In this document: positions 1-9,400 of the stretch, piece by piece | Position numbering within the stretch: position 1 is the first letter of the stretch | Layout: each line of letters opens with the position of its first letter | NCBI GenBank assembly: GCA_016522385.1 | Contig: JAEKFU010000301.1 | Location: forward strand, 1 to 15,163 | Origin: Pseudomonadota bacterium | GTDB lineage: Bacteria > Pseudomonadota > Alphaproteobacteria > Rhizobiales > Aestuariivirgaceae | DNA length: 15,163 nt | Reading direction: 5' to 3' | Made by a program: the position numbers and the translations under genes | Notes under the pieces: generated by a model | Told to the model about the DNA's origin: nothing | Database searches by the model: none | What the model saw: only the letters and a program-made list of their open reading frames with translations

Positions 1-294
1 GGAGTACAGGCCTACGAATATGGCCACGCTGCCTTTGCCTTCAAGTCCGATAGCGGCGGCAATATATACGGCTCGACATTCTTCATGGCGACCGGCTTCC
101 ATGGTTTTCACGTGATCATCGGTACAATCTTCCTGATCGTTTGCTTTTTCCGGGCGCTCAACGGGCATTTCTCACCGGAACGGCACTTCGGGTTCGAAGC
201 GGCAGCGTGGTACTGGCATTTCGTTGACGTAGTCTGGCTGTTCCTGTTCTCCTGTATCTATGTCTGGGGGTCGGCCGGCGCCGCAGCACACTAA
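1..294 (+). CDS. coxC: cytochrome c oxidase subunit III, C-terminal part (5' end outside window)
   Basis: The frame is open from base 1 to the TAA at 292-294 and encodes the last 97 residues of a COX3 family protein (whole proteins are about 260-295 residues). Subunit III is a polytopic inner-membrane subunit of aa3-type cytochrome c oxidase. It binds lipid and supports proton uptake and stability of the catalytic core. Visible family signatures are the segment ATGFHGFHVIIGTIFL and the C-terminal block FEAAAWYWHFVDVVWLFLF, which form the last two membrane helices and include conserved His and Glu residues. The ATG at 85 is internal, because family homology continues upstream of it (EYGHAAFAFKSDSG and on). 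Genes for an oxidase accessory protein and for SURF1 follow on the same strand, as expected for a ctaE end of a cox cluster. Confidence 0.96.
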   Translation, partial: GVQAYEYGHAAFAFKSDSGGNIYGSTFFMATGFHGFHVIIGTIFLIVCFFRALNGHFSPERHFGFEAAAWYWHFVDVVWLFLFSCIYVWGSAGAAAH

Positions 295-313
295 TCTAAG
301 TCGAATAGCACAT

Positions 314-341
314 GGCACCGGCCAGACGGCAGGCCGGTGCC
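314..341 (+). terminator. perfect 10-bp hairpin after coxC (terminator-like, no T-tract)
   Basis: GGCACCGGCC (314-323) and GGCCGGTGCC (332-341) are perfect reverse complements around an 8-nt loop. The stem starts 20 nt after the coxC stop. No run of T follows, so it is not a classical intrinsic terminator. It could attenuate transcription into the DUF983-SURF1 genes or protect the 3' end of the cox mRNA. The structure is seen in the sequence; the role is inference. Confidence 0.5.
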
Positions 342-408
342 GTATGCCGTGATGGATACATGATCGATCGCAATTGTCGCGGCATCTCATTTGGCGTATG
401 ACGGACAG

Positions 409-789
409 ATGGTGAACCAACCCTTTTACGGCGATGTCTCGCTTGTTTCTGCCGGGATCGCCGGTAAGTGTCCACGTTGCGGTCGCGGCAAACTGTTTAC
501 CGGCTATCGGACTGTCGCCGAGGTTTGCCAGTCGTGCGGATTGAGTTTCCGGTTTGCCGACAGCGGCGATGGGGCCGCCTGGTTCGTTATGCTGATCGCC
601 GGCGCAATTGCCGTGGGCCTTGCTCTTTGGGTCGAGCTCACCTGGCAACCATCCTATTCGGTGCACGCCCTTATCGCGGTGCCAGCGGCAGTCATCTTGC
701 CGCTAGTGTTGCTGCGTCCGGTCAAGGGAATCTTGTTGTGCCAGCAATACAAGACCAAGGCAGCTCCTGGCGAGGCGAGCGAGCGGTGA
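409..789 (+). CDS. DUF983 family membrane protein with a zinc-ribbon-like N-terminus
   Basis: A small protein of 126 residues from the ATG at 409. It carries two CxxC pairs (CPRC at about residues 21-24 and CQSC at about 40-43) arranged like a zinc ribbon, followed by two predicted membrane helices (about 57-77 and 84-105) and a conserved LRPVKG segment. This is the DUF983 layout. The family is widespread in alphaproteobacteria and commonly sits between cytochrome oxidase subunit III and SURF1, as here, so a role in oxidase biogenesis is plausible but unproven. The start is uncertain: an in-frame TTG at 391 would add six residues, and neither start has a good Shine-Dalgarno sequence (only GGA at 403-405, very close to the ATG). 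The stop lies 13 nt before the SURF1 ATG, so the two are almost certainly co-transcribed. Confidence 0.85.
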   Translation: MVNQPFYGDVSLVSAGIAGKCPRCGRGKLFTGYRTVAEVCQSCGLSFRFADSGDGAAWFVMLIAGAIAVGLALWVELTWQPSYSVHALIAVPAAVILPLVLLRPVKGILLCQQYKTKAAPGEASER

Positions 790-802
790 GAATTCCCCGG
801 TG

Positions 803-1576
803 ATGTCCGGTAACCGAACACTGCTCCTGGCCAGTGCGTTTGGCGTCGCAGTCTTACTGGCCCTGGGAACATGGCAGATTCAGCGCCTGCAGTGGAAGCT
901 GGATGTCATCGACAAGCGCAAACAGGCATTGGTCGCCGATCCAGTCACGCTTACCGATATCGACGCCGGCATCGAACATGGTTTTGACGTCGACTGGCTG
1001 AAGGTGAAAGCTGCCGGTGCCTTCCGACACGACCTGGAACGCCACTTCTACCACCTTCGCCACGGCAAGATCGGCTGGCGCATCCTCACCCCATTAGTTC
1101 TTCCGGGGCGGTTTATCGTCATGGTCGATCGCGGCTTTGTCCCGGATGACCGCAAGGACCCCAAGAGCCGACCGCAAAAAAACAGCAAGGCTAGCGATCG
1201 CGCGCCCATCATCGAGATCACGGGTTATGTGCGCACAAATGCCGGGCCTGCCGGTCTGTTCACGCCGGCCAACGACCCGGATGCAAATCGTTGGTACAGT
1301 ATCGACTTGATGGCCATGGCTGAAACGCTGCCGGACGATCTTGGTTTTGTCGAACCCAACGCCTATGCAACGCTGTTGCCGGTCTTGGTACAGCTTGCGC
1401 CAGGCGAGGAAGACGCGCCAGAAGCCCTGCCGATCGTAGATCCGGTCAACGTCAAGCTAACCAACAATCACCTGCAATATGCAGTGACCTGGTACGGCCT
1501 GGCACTCGTTCTTATAATCTTGACGGTGCTTTTCTACCGCAGCCGCGACAAGCCGGAGCAGGGGAAAAACCAATAA
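803..1576 (+). CDS. SURF1 family cytochrome oxidase assembly protein
   Basis: A 257-residue protein with the SURF1 layout: an N-terminal membrane helix (about residues 5-21) running into LGTWQIQRLQWK, a large periplasmic domain, and a C-terminal helix preceded by NNHLQYAVTWYGLAL. Other family blocks are GWRILTPLVLPG and VMVDRGFVP near residues 90-115. SURF1 assists heme a insertion or stabilisation in subunit I of aa3-type oxidase at the inner membrane. That fits the coxC and DUF983 genes just upstream. ATG at 803 is preferred over the in-frame GTG at 800 directly before it. The stop codon TAA overlaps the next gene's ATG by one base (TAATG), suggesting translational coupling with the M32 peptidase. 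The gene symbol varies between annotations, so none is given. Confidence 0.95.
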   Translation: MSGNRTLLLASAFGVAVLLALGTWQIQRLQWKLDVIDKRKQALVADPVTLTDIDAGIEHGFDVDWLKVKAAGAFRHDLERHFYHLRHGKIGWRILTPLVLPGRFIVMVDRGFVPDDRKDPKSRPQKNSKASDRAPIIEITGYVRTNAGPAGLFTPANDPDANRWYSIDLMAMAETLPDDLGFVEPNAYATLLPVLVQLAPGEEDAPEALPIVDPVNVKLTNNHLQYAVTWYGLALVLIILTVLFYRSRDKPEQGKNQ

Positions 1577-3072
1577 TGAGTGAAGCCTACAGTGCGCTTG
1601 AACAGCGTTTTGCCCGGATGTCGGCCGTCGGCGGGGCCATCGCAATCCTGGGCTGGGACCACGCGACCATGATGCCCGAAGGCAGTGCCGAGGTGCGTGC
1701 CAGGCAACTATCGACGCTGTCGGTGATCAGGCATGAGATCATGACCGCACCCGACATGGCCGATCTGTTGGCAGCTGCGGAAGCGAATGTCGGTGAACTC
1801 AATTTCTGGCAAAGCGCTAATCTGCGCGAAATGCGTCATGCCTGGACACATGCATCGGCTGTTCCGGGAGATCTCGTTGAGCAACTCTCTATGACGGCCA
1901 GTCGGTGCGAAATGGCGTGGCGCCAGGCCCGCGCCGACAACGATTTTGCCACGCTCGCGCCGTTGCTTGAGGAACTGATAAAGCTCGTTCGGCGGAGTGG
2001 CGAAGCGCGCAGCGATGCGTTCGGCGTTTCCATCTATGATGCGTTAATTGACCAATATGATCCAGGCGGCCGACAGGCCCATATCGATCCGCTGTTTGCC
2101 AAACTGCGGACCTTACTACCCGAATTGCTCGCACAAGTCTTGGAGCGTCAGGCCGCCGCCCCGCCGGTCGTAAAGCTGACCGGTCCGTTTCCCGTTGCGC
2201 AGCAGGATAAACTAGCCCGCAGCCTCATGACCTGTCTTGGCTTCGATTTTAATCGCGGCCGGCTCGACACAAGCCATCATCCATTTTCTGGCGGCGTACC
2301 CGAGGACAGCCGCATCACCACCCGTTATGATGAAGACGACTTCACCCCCGGTTTAATGGCCGTCATCCACGAAACCGGGCATTCCCAATATGAACGCAGT
2401 TTGCCAGCTGACTGGCTGGAGCAGCCGGTCGGCCGGGCACGGGGCATGACTTTGCACGAGAGCCAGTCGCTGCTGTATGAGATGCAGGCGGCCCGATCGC
2501 CGGAATTCATCAACTATCTCGCATGGCTCGTCGGTGAGCATTTCTGCGGTGACAAGCGCCAATACAACGCCGTTAACCTGCAACGCATATATCACAAGGT
2601 TTCGCCCGGCCTCATCCGGGTCGATGCCGACGAAGTAACCTATCCATTGCACATCATCTTGCGCTATCGGCTTGAGCGCCAACTGATCGCCGGAACCCTC
2701 AAGGTTGTTGATCTGCCGGCCGCCTGGCGCTTCGGCATGCAAGAGTTGCTCGGCATCATCCCTGAAAAAGACTCGGATGGTTGCATGCAGGATATCCACT
2801 GGCCATCGGGCGCATTTGGCTACTTCCCGAGCTACACACTCGGCGCGCTTGCTGCAGCTCAGATCTTCACCGCCGCCAGGGGCAATGACACAACCATCAT
2901 GCCGGCAATCGCCAAGGGCGACTTTGCGCCGTTGAACGATTGGCTCAGAACGAATATACACTCCTCGCCCAGCCGCTACACGACTTCCCAGATTATTGAG
3001 CGCGCAACTGGCGAGCCGTTGGGCGTGACAGCGTTTGAATCTCATCTCAGAGCACGCTACCTGTCCGATTGA
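1576..3072 (+). CDS. M32 family metallocarboxypeptidase (carboxypeptidase Taq type)
   Basis: A 498-residue cytosolic protein, the usual length for peptidase family M32. These enzymes remove C-terminal residues from peptides using one divalent metal. All the family signatures are visible: HPF (about 235-237), DSRIT (244-248), the zinc motif HETGH (265-269, with E266 as catalytic base and H265/H269 as ligands), HESQS (294-298, with E295 as third ligand), and the long C-terminal signature around IHWPSGAFGYFPSYTLG. No signal peptide or membrane helix is seen. The ATG shares its A with the last base of the SURF1 stop, and GGAG/GGGG lies just upstream, so the start is firm. thrC follows after 27 nt on the same strand. 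A peptidase inside a cox-thr gene run is somewhat unexpected; a direct link to oxidase assembly is not indicated. Confidence 0.96.
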   Translation: MSEAYSALEQRFARMSAVGGAIAILGWDHATMMPEGSAEVRARQLSTLSVIRHEIMTAPDMADLLAAAEANVGELNFWQSANLREMRHAWTHASAVPGDLVEQLSMTASRCEMAWRQARADNDFATLAPLLEELIKLVRRSGEARSDAFGVSIYDALIDQYDPGGRQAHIDPLFAKLRTLLPELLAQVLERQAAAPPVVKLTGPFPVAQQDKLARSLMTCLGFDFNRGRLDTSHHPFSGGVPEDSRITTRYDEDDFTPGLMAVIHETGHSQYERSLPADWLEQPVGRARGMTLHESQSLLYEMQAARSPEFINYLAWLVGEHFCGDKRQYNAVNLQRIYHKVSPGLIRVDADEVTYPLHIILRYRLERQLIAGTLKVVDLPAAWRFGMQELLGIIPEKDSDGCMQDIHWPSGAFGYFPSYTLGALAAAQIFTAARGNDTTIMPAIAKGDFAPLNDWLRTNIHSSPSRYTTSQIIERATGEPLGVTAFESHLRARYLSD

Positions 3073-3099
3073 TGGGTACAGGGCAACCGGACTGTTTGA

Positions 3100-4491
3100 A
3101 TGAAATACGTCAGTACCAGAGGCCAAGCGCCCGAACTGGATTTCGAAGATGCTCTGCTCACTGGGCTGGCGCGCGATGGCGGGCTGTATGTGCCGCAGAG
3201 CTGGCCAGTGATTTCCGTTGACGAGCTCGCGGAATTGCGCGGCAAACCATATGCCGATGTCGCGCATGCGGTAATTCGCCCATTCGTAGGTTCGACACTA
3301 CCGATGGACCAGCTCAGACAAATGATCGACGAGGCCTATGCTGGTTTTGACCATCCCGCCGTGGCGCCATTGAAGCAACTTGATGCAAACCACTGGCTGC
3401 TGGAGCTCTTCCACGGGCCCACATTGGCGTTCAAGGATGTTGCTATGCAGTTTCTGGCACGCCTTATGGACTGGGCGCTCGAGAAGCGCGACGCACGTGC
3501 GACAATTGTCGGCGCAACGTCGGGCGACACAGGTGGAGCGGCGATCGATGCTTTTAAGTCGTCGGACCGCACCAGCATTTTCATGCTGCACCCTAATGAT
3601 CTGGTGAGCGACGTTCAGCGCCGCCAGATGACCACGGTATTGACCGGCAATGTTCACAACATTGCGCTCAAGGGTTCGTTTGATGACTGCCAGGCCGCCG
3701 TCAAAGACATGTTCAATGATCTGCCATTTCGCGATGAGCTTCATCTCGCCGGGGTTAATTCAATCAACTGGGCGCGGATCCTGGCGCAGATCGTCTACTA
3801 TGTAACGGCCGCTCTGTCCCTCGGCGCGCCGCAAAGAAGTGTCAGCTTTACGGTTCCGACCGGGAATTTCGGCGACATATTCGCCGGTTACGTTGCCAAA
3901 CAGATGGGCGTTCCCATCGACCGACTCGTCATTGCAACCAACGTCAACGATATCCTTGAGCGCACCTTACGGACCGGTCGCTATGAAGTGGCCTGCGTGA
4001 CGCCGACATTAAGCCCATCCATGGATATTCAGGTATCGAGCAATTTCGAGCGCCTGTTATTCGAGGCATATGACCGCGATGGTGATATGGTGCGCCGATT
4101 GATGTCCGGCTTGAAGCAGTCTGGTTCGTTTCCAATTGGTAATGGTCCTCTCGCCACCATTCGATCGCACTTTGACGCTGGCCGATGCGACGAGGTCGAA
4201 ACGGCCCGAACCATAGCCGAGACGCTGCAGTCGACAGGAGAACTGCTCGACCCGCACACCGCCATTGGCTATGCGGTGGCTGAGCGCATTGCAGCACAAA
4301 GCGCACCGATGATCACGCTGGCGACGGCACACCCTGCGAAATTCCCTGACGCGGTTGAGCGCGCCTGTGGTGTTCGTCCGGAGTTGCCGGCGCGGCTCGG
4401 TCATTTGATGACGCTACGTGAAGACTTCGCGGTCCTGGAGAATGATTTACCTGCCCTGCAGGCACATATCCGTCAGATGGCATCGGCCTGA
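3100..4491 (+). CDS. thrC: threonine synthase
   Basis: A 463-residue PLP enzyme converting O-phospho-L-homoserine to L-threonine and phosphate, the last step of threonine synthesis. The N-terminus (KYVSTRGQAPELDFEDALLTGLARDGGLYVP) is typical of the bacterial/fungal type. The PLP lysine is K112 in the block PTLAFKDVAMQF, and the PLP-phosphate loop is in GATSGDTGGAA. Further family blocks are NSINWARILAQIVYY and PTGNFGDIFAGY. Length and motifs indicate an intact enzyme. The Shine-Dalgarno sequence is weak (GGA at 3089-3091, 8 nt before the ATG), so translation may depend partly on the upstream gene. The M16 peptidase follows after 13 nt. The thrC/M16-peptidase adjacency is, from general knowledge, common in rhizobia and relatives. 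Confidence 0.97.
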   Translation: MKYVSTRGQAPELDFEDALLTGLARDGGLYVPQSWPVISVDELAELRGKPYADVAHAVIRPFVGSTLPMDQLRQMIDEAYAGFDHPAVAPLKQLDANHWLLELFHGPTLAFKDVAMQFLARLMDWALEKRDARATIVGATSGDTGGAAIDAFKSSDRTSIFMLHPNDLVSDVQRRQMTTVLTGNVHNIALKGSFDDCQAAVKDMFNDLPFRDELHLAGVNSINWARILAQIVYYVTAALSLGAPQRSVSFTVPTGNFGDIFAGYVAKQMGVPIDRLVIATNVNDILERTLRTGRYEVACVTPTLSPSMDIQVSSNFERLLFEAYDRDGDMVRRLMSGLKQSGSFPIGNGPLATIRSHFDAGRCDEVETARTIAETLQSTGELLDPHTAIGYAVAERIAAQSAPMITLATAHPAKFPDAVERACGVRPELPARLGHLMTLREDFAVLENDLPALQAHIRQMASA

Positions 4492-4504
4492 GAGGTTTGG
4501 ATCT

Positions 4505-5764
4505 ATGTCCGTAGAAATTACCCGTCTCGACAATGGTGTTCATGTCATCACTGACACGATGCCGCAGCTGCAAACCGTCGCCTTGGGCATTTGGGTGCGG
4601 GCCGGTGCGCGCGACGAACGCGCGGACCAGAACGGCATTGCCCATTTGCTGGAACATATGGCGTTTAAGGGGACGTCACGCCGCGATGCACTACAGATCG
4701 CCATGGAAATCGAGGCGGCAGGCGGAGAGATCAATGCATCGACCGCCATGGAGACCACGGCCTATTACGCTCGCGTGCTCAAGGACGACTGGTCGCTTGC
4801 CCTCGATATCCTGGCCGACATCCTCATCGATCCGAAGTTTGCACCGGACGAATTGGCGCGCGAGCGCGATGTCATATTGCAGGAGATAGCCGCCGCCAAT
4901 GACACTCCTGACGATTTGGTCTTCGATCTCGCCCAAAGTGCTGCCTATCCCAATCATCCCCTTGGCCGATCTATTCTAGGCACTGCCAAAGGAGTTGCGG
5001 CCTACCAGGTCGACGCGATCACTGATTATCGCGACAGTCACTATACGGGTGAGCGAATTGTTGTCAGCGCCGCTGGCAACATCAACCATCAACAGCTTGT
5101 CGACGCCACCCAACAACGCTTGGCAAGCGTGCGCTCGGGCGCCGGCGTCTACTGGATGGCGCCAGAATTCACCGGTGGGTCCCATCTAGCCAAGCGCCCT
5201 CTCGACCAGACCCATATCGTGCTGTCATTCCCCGGCGTCGGCTATCGTGAAGACGAGATTTTCGCCCAACAGGTGCTTGCCGGCGTTCTTGGCGGCGGCA
5301 TGTCTTCTCGTCTATTCCAGGAAGTGCGCGAGAAACGTGGTTTGTGCTATGCGGTGTTTGCATTTGCTGCGTCCTACGCCGATGGCGGCAACATCTCGAT
5401 CTACGCGGCAACTTCGCCCGATAAAACCGGCCAGTTGGTCGACGTCACCAGCGATGTCATTATGTCCATGATCGAAATGATCGACGAAGATGAAATCGCC
5501 CGGATCAAAGCCCAGATTAAAGCAGGGCTGGTGATGAGCTTGGAAAGTGCTTCTGGGCGCTGCGATCAAATTGCGCGTCAGTTCTTTGCCTATAATGAAG
5601 TGCCCGATATCAAGAAATTTGTCGCCAAGGTCGATCAGGTTTCGGCACGGGACGTCAAACAACTTGCCGGTAACATTTTTGTTTACCCCAAGCCTGCGCT
5701 TGCCGCGGTTGGGGAGTTGTCGGGTCTTGCATCCTATGATCAAATAGCAGCCAGATTTGCCTGA
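4505..5764 (+). CDS. M16 family zinc peptidase (mitochondrial-processing-peptidase-like)
   Basis: A 419-residue inverzincin peptidase. The inverted zinc motif HLLEH is at residues 47-51 (H47 and H51 as ligands, E50 as catalytic base). The distal ligand E127 lies in RDVILQEI, 76 residues after H51, which is the normal M16 spacing. The C-terminal half carries the conserved GGGMSSRLFQEVREKRGLCYAV block. No signal peptide is seen, so it is probably cytosolic. Such bacterial proteins resemble the beta subunit of mitochondrial processing peptidase; substrates are mostly unknown. The reading frame is open further upstream (an in-frame ATG at 4418), but that would overlap thrC extensively with non-family sequence. 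ATG at 4505 is preceded at 9 nt by AGAGG (4491-4495) and gives the family N-terminus. Confidence 0.95.
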   Translation: MSVEITRLDNGVHVITDTMPQLQTVALGIWVRAGARDERADQNGIAHLLEHMAFKGTSRRDALQIAMEIEAAGGEINASTAMETTAYYARVLKDDWSLALDILADILIDPKFAPDELARERDVILQEIAAANDTPDDLVFDLAQSAAYPNHPLGRSILGTAKGVAAYQVDAITDYRDSHYTGERIVVSAAGNINHQQLVDATQQRLASVRSGAGVYWMAPEFTGGSHLAKRPLDQTHIVLSFPGVGYREDEIFAQQVLAGVLGGGMSSRLFQEVREKRGLCYAVFAFAASYADGGNISIYAATSPDKTGQLVDVTSDVIMSMIEMIDEDEIARIKAQIKAGLVMSLESASGRCDQIARQFFAYNEVPDIKKFVAKVDQVSARDVKQLAGNIFVYPKPALAAVGELSGLASYDQIAARFA

Positions 5765-5800
5765 GAGCCAATTTCGGGCACTTCATTGAATAGGTATGAA

Positions 5801-6385
5801 ATGGTTTTTCTGCGTAGCGTTCAACCTCACGAGACGGCCAGCATCATCCGCTCAGAGCGTTTGTATCTGCGCTACCCTGTCCATTCGGACCATGGTGAAT
5901 GGGCATCGCTGCGCGGCCAGAGCAAATCGTTCTTGAAACCCTGGGAGCCTCTTTGGCCTCATGACGATCTTACCCGCTCCGCATTTCGATCCAGGGTTAA
6001 GCGCTGCACGCGCGATGTGCGAGATGACCTTGCCTACTCCTATCTCGTCTTTTCGTATGATGATGTGCTGTTAGGTGGTGCAACCCTGTCGAACGTTCGG
6101 CGCGGCGTTGCCCATACTGCATCTCTTGGATATTGGATCGGCGCGCCGTATGCCGGTTGTGGCTATATGACCGAGGCGGTTGCAGCTCTGCTGAGCCATG
6201 CATTTGACGGCCTCAACCTGAACCGCGTCGAGGCGGCCTGTCTGCCGTTCAACGTTCCCTCAAAGCGGTTGCTGCGAAGCTGCGGCTTTACAGAAGAGGG
6301 CTACGCGCGGTCGTACTTGAAAATCAATGGCATGTGGCAAGATCATTTATTGTTTGCAATTGTCAGATCGGATTTGCCGCGCTAG
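5801..6385 (+). CDS. GNAT family N-acetyltransferase (RimJ/RimL type)
   Basis: A protein of 194 residues from the ATG at 5801, with the RimJ/RimL-type GNAT fold: an N-terminal strand with SERLYLRYP, the motif around WIGAPYAGCGYMTEAVAALL that forms the acetyl-CoA pyrophosphate loop and following helix, and the C-terminal block LNRVEAACLPFNVPSKRLLRSCGF. Members acetylate N-terminal amino groups of ribosomal proteins or other small or peptide amines; the substrate here cannot be told. A TTG five codons upstream (5786) is in frame, but the ATG has AGGT at 5792-5795 and starts with MVFL, which fits better. It sits 36 nt after the M16 gene and 27 nt before the EAL gene, within the same run. Confidence 0.92.
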   Translation: MVFLRSVQPHETASIIRSERLYLRYPVHSDHGEWASLRGQSKSFLKPWEPLWPHDDLTRSAFRSRVKRCTRDVRDDLAYSYLVFSYDDVLLGGATLSNVRRGVAHTASLGYWIGAPYAGCGYMTEAVAALLSHAFDGLNLNRVEAACLPFNVPSKRLLRSCGFTEEGYARSYLKINGMWQDHLLFAIVRSDLPR

Positions 6386-6412
6386 GGCATTGTCGGCTTT
6401 AATGGAGTTAAG

Positions 6413-9400
6413 TTGACGACCCTGTCCAATTTGGGGGCATCGTATATCCTATCGGTGTGGCGGCGGGTGATGTTTAAAACGTGGAGGCATCGCGAGACCT
6501 GCTCCTTGATGGTTTTGACACACATTCGTTCATTTTTGGCAATGAGTTTTGTGCTGCTCGGTGTTCTGCCGTCTTTGGCCGCCGATCACGTCATTGACGC
6601 AGCATTCAAAACGGCTCATGTCGATCTGCTCCCCAAGCTGCAATTGGTTGAGAGTGCCAAACCGCAGGTGAAAATAGAACTGCGGGGCAATGACCCCGAA
6701 GCCAAGGTTCTCATGTCCTTAAAGGCGAACGGTGTTGGTCAGCCGCATCGCTGGGTCGTTTTTACCGTCAGCAATCCGGACCGTGTGTCACGGGACCTTG
6801 TTTTGGTGATATCGCATCAGAACTTTTCCAGTTCGCGCGTTATCTGGCCCCGTCGTAATGGCAGCGTGATCTTGGGAGTGCAGGCCTCCTCGGGTCCGCC
6901 AACACGAAATCTGTTTGTGCTTGGCGCTGACGCAGTCGCCATCAAGGTCGAACCGGACGCTACCGTGAGCTATGCCGCGGAGCTGGCCAGTGCCACCCTC
7001 GAGCATGCAATGCTGTGGCAGCGCGACGCCTATGATGCAAAGAACAGTCGGTATTCGTTCTTCAGGGGCGTGGTTCTCGGCATTGCGATGTTCCTGGCGA
7101 TCGGGTTTTTTTGCCTATTCATCGTCAGGACAAGTGCGGTCTTTCCCGCATCTGGGCTGTTCGCAATAGCGGCGATCGGCTTCATCGCTTTTGACGCCGG
7201 CTACTTTGCAAGGAGTCCTTCGTGGCTCCCGGACAACTGGCAGGCGGTTCACTCACGTGCCGTCATCGAATCTTCAATGCTTCTTGGTGTTGTTTTGACG
7301 CTCACCACTTTCCTCGACCTTCGACAGCGCTCCCCCATCTGGTGCAACACGTTGATTCTCGTGGCGCTCGCGTCGGTCGCGATGGCTGTCTACGCTTGGT
7401 ACGAGCCGGTGTTAGTTGCCGGCATTTCACGCCTCGCCTTCGCTGGAATCGTGCTACTCGGTTTCGGGTTGACAGTTCATTATTGGCAACAGGCCTCCGT
7501 TCGCGCCCAGGCATCATTGCTGCCATGGACCGTATTGCTCATCTGGACCATGGCGGCAGCCTTCGCTTGCCTCGATATTATCTCTGGCGAAATTGTCGCG
7601 CCGGCTCTGGCTGCCGGGCTGGTCCTAATTCTTGTCACCATGAGTTTCTCTCTGGCGCAGTTCGCCTTCGATCATGGCGTCAGTTCCTATCAGTTCATGC
7701 GCGATTCGGGTCGCCGGGCCTTGGCACTAGCCGGCTCCGAACAGGCAGTTTGGGACTGGCACGTCCACGACGGCAGCCTCTTTGTTGGATCCGAGCTCGA
7801 GCGGGCCCTGGGACTCACACCGGGTACGATCGGCGGCTCTGATCTCGGCCGCTGGCTTGATATCATTCATCCGGCGGATCGTGCTGTCTATGTCAGCAGC
7901 GTTGAAGGTGCGGAGCGCCGTGGACGGGGGAGTTTTGCACAAGACTTCCGGTTGCGTAGGGCCGATGGCAGTTATCGTTGGTTCATGCTGCGCGCTCGCG
8001 CAATGATCGGCGAGGACGGCAGCGTCATCCGGCTCATTGGAACACTAGCCGATGTTACGGCTGACAAGCGCGCCGAAGAGCGGCTGCTCAGTGATGCGGT
8101 ACGCGATCGGGTAACCGGTTTGCCCAACAAGGCTCTGTTCCTCGACCGGTTGCAGCGCGCAGTCGCCCGTGGCAGCAGCTCCGGCAAGCAGGAATTGTTC
8201 GTATTGGTCGTCGACCTGGACAGGTTCAAGAGCATCAATGACGGCCTTGGCCATGAAGCTGGTGACAGCATTCTCAGCGTCGCCGGACGCAGATTGACAC
8301 AGCTGATGGGGCCTGAGGACAGTGTTGGTCGGCTGCCGGGCGATCAATTTGGCATCATATTTGATGCTAGCCGTCCCACACGCGATGTCATTGCCTTCAC
8401 CGAGGCGCTGCGTACAGCCCTGGCGCAACCAATTCGGCTGCGCAATCGCGAGGTATTGATCACCACCAGCATCGGTGTTGCGCATTGCGGCGGAGACCGC
8501 GCTCATGCAGAAGATTTGCTCAAAGATGCCGAGATCGCGTTGTTTGAAGCCAAGCGCCGCGGCCGCGGCATGATCGAGTTTTTCCGTCCTGCCATGCGTA
8601 ATGAAACCGGCGAACTGATGGCGCTTGAGCAGGATCTCCGGCGCGCTGTAGAACGCGACGAGATTGAAGTCGCATACCAGCCGATAATGCGGGTCGATGA
8701 TGAGCAACTGGCCGGATTTGAGGCGCTGGCTCGCTGGCGGCATCCCAAAGAGGGTCTGTTACAACCAGCAAGTTTCATGGGACTGGCCGAGGAGACTGGC
8801 ATCATCCGCGACATTGGCCGATATGTCCTCAACGAGGCGGCACGTCAGTTGGGCGTTTGGCAACGTGCCTTCCGGCCAAATGATCCGTTGTTTGTCGCTG
8901 TAAATGTCTCATCGGCACAGCTGATTGACTTCGATCTGGTGGCAGAGATCAAAGGCTTATTGACCCGCGAAGACATTCTGCCAGGAACGTTGAAACTTGA
9001 GCTAACCGAAACAATGGTCATGGAGAACCCTGAACTATCCGCCAAGGTTCTGGAGCGGATTCGTCAAATGGGCATAGGTCTGGCCTGTGACGACTTTGGA
9101 ACGGGATATTCGGCGCTCGCCAACCTGGCCCGATTGCCGTTTGATACGCTCAAGATCGACCGCATGTTTCTGGAAGCCGATGCCGAGGACGATAGATCTG
9201 CGATCATTTTGGACACGATCATCCTGCTTGCCCATGACCTTGATCTCGATGTGGTGGTCGAAGGCGTCGAGAATGGCGAGCAGGTAAAGCGTTTGCGCGA
9301 ACTCGAGTGCGACCTTGCCCAGGGTTTTTTTATCGGTCAACCCTTGACGGCCGGCCAGGTGTTGCATGCGCTTGGTAGGCTTCCCTACGAGCCGGCTAGC

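Noticed and set aside
172..666. 164-residue minus-strand open frame opposite coxC and DUF983
   Set aside because: No recognisable domain; it overlaps the coding ends of two well-supported genes.
2353..3267. 304-residue minus-strand open frame opposite the M32 and thrC genes
   Set aside because: It is fully antisense to two genes with clear catalytic motifs, has no recognisable family, and is of a length expected by chance in GC-rich coding DNA read in the complementary phase.
4418..4504. Upstream in-frame ATG extending the M16 peptidase by 29 residues
   Set aside because: It overlaps thrC by 74 nt, adds non-family residues, and the ATG at 4505 has AGAGG at a normal distance.
7222..7842. 206-residue plus-strand open frame inside the EAL gene
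   Set aside because: It is an out-of-phase reading of the 7-TM and PAS region, which is continuous and convincing in the main frame.
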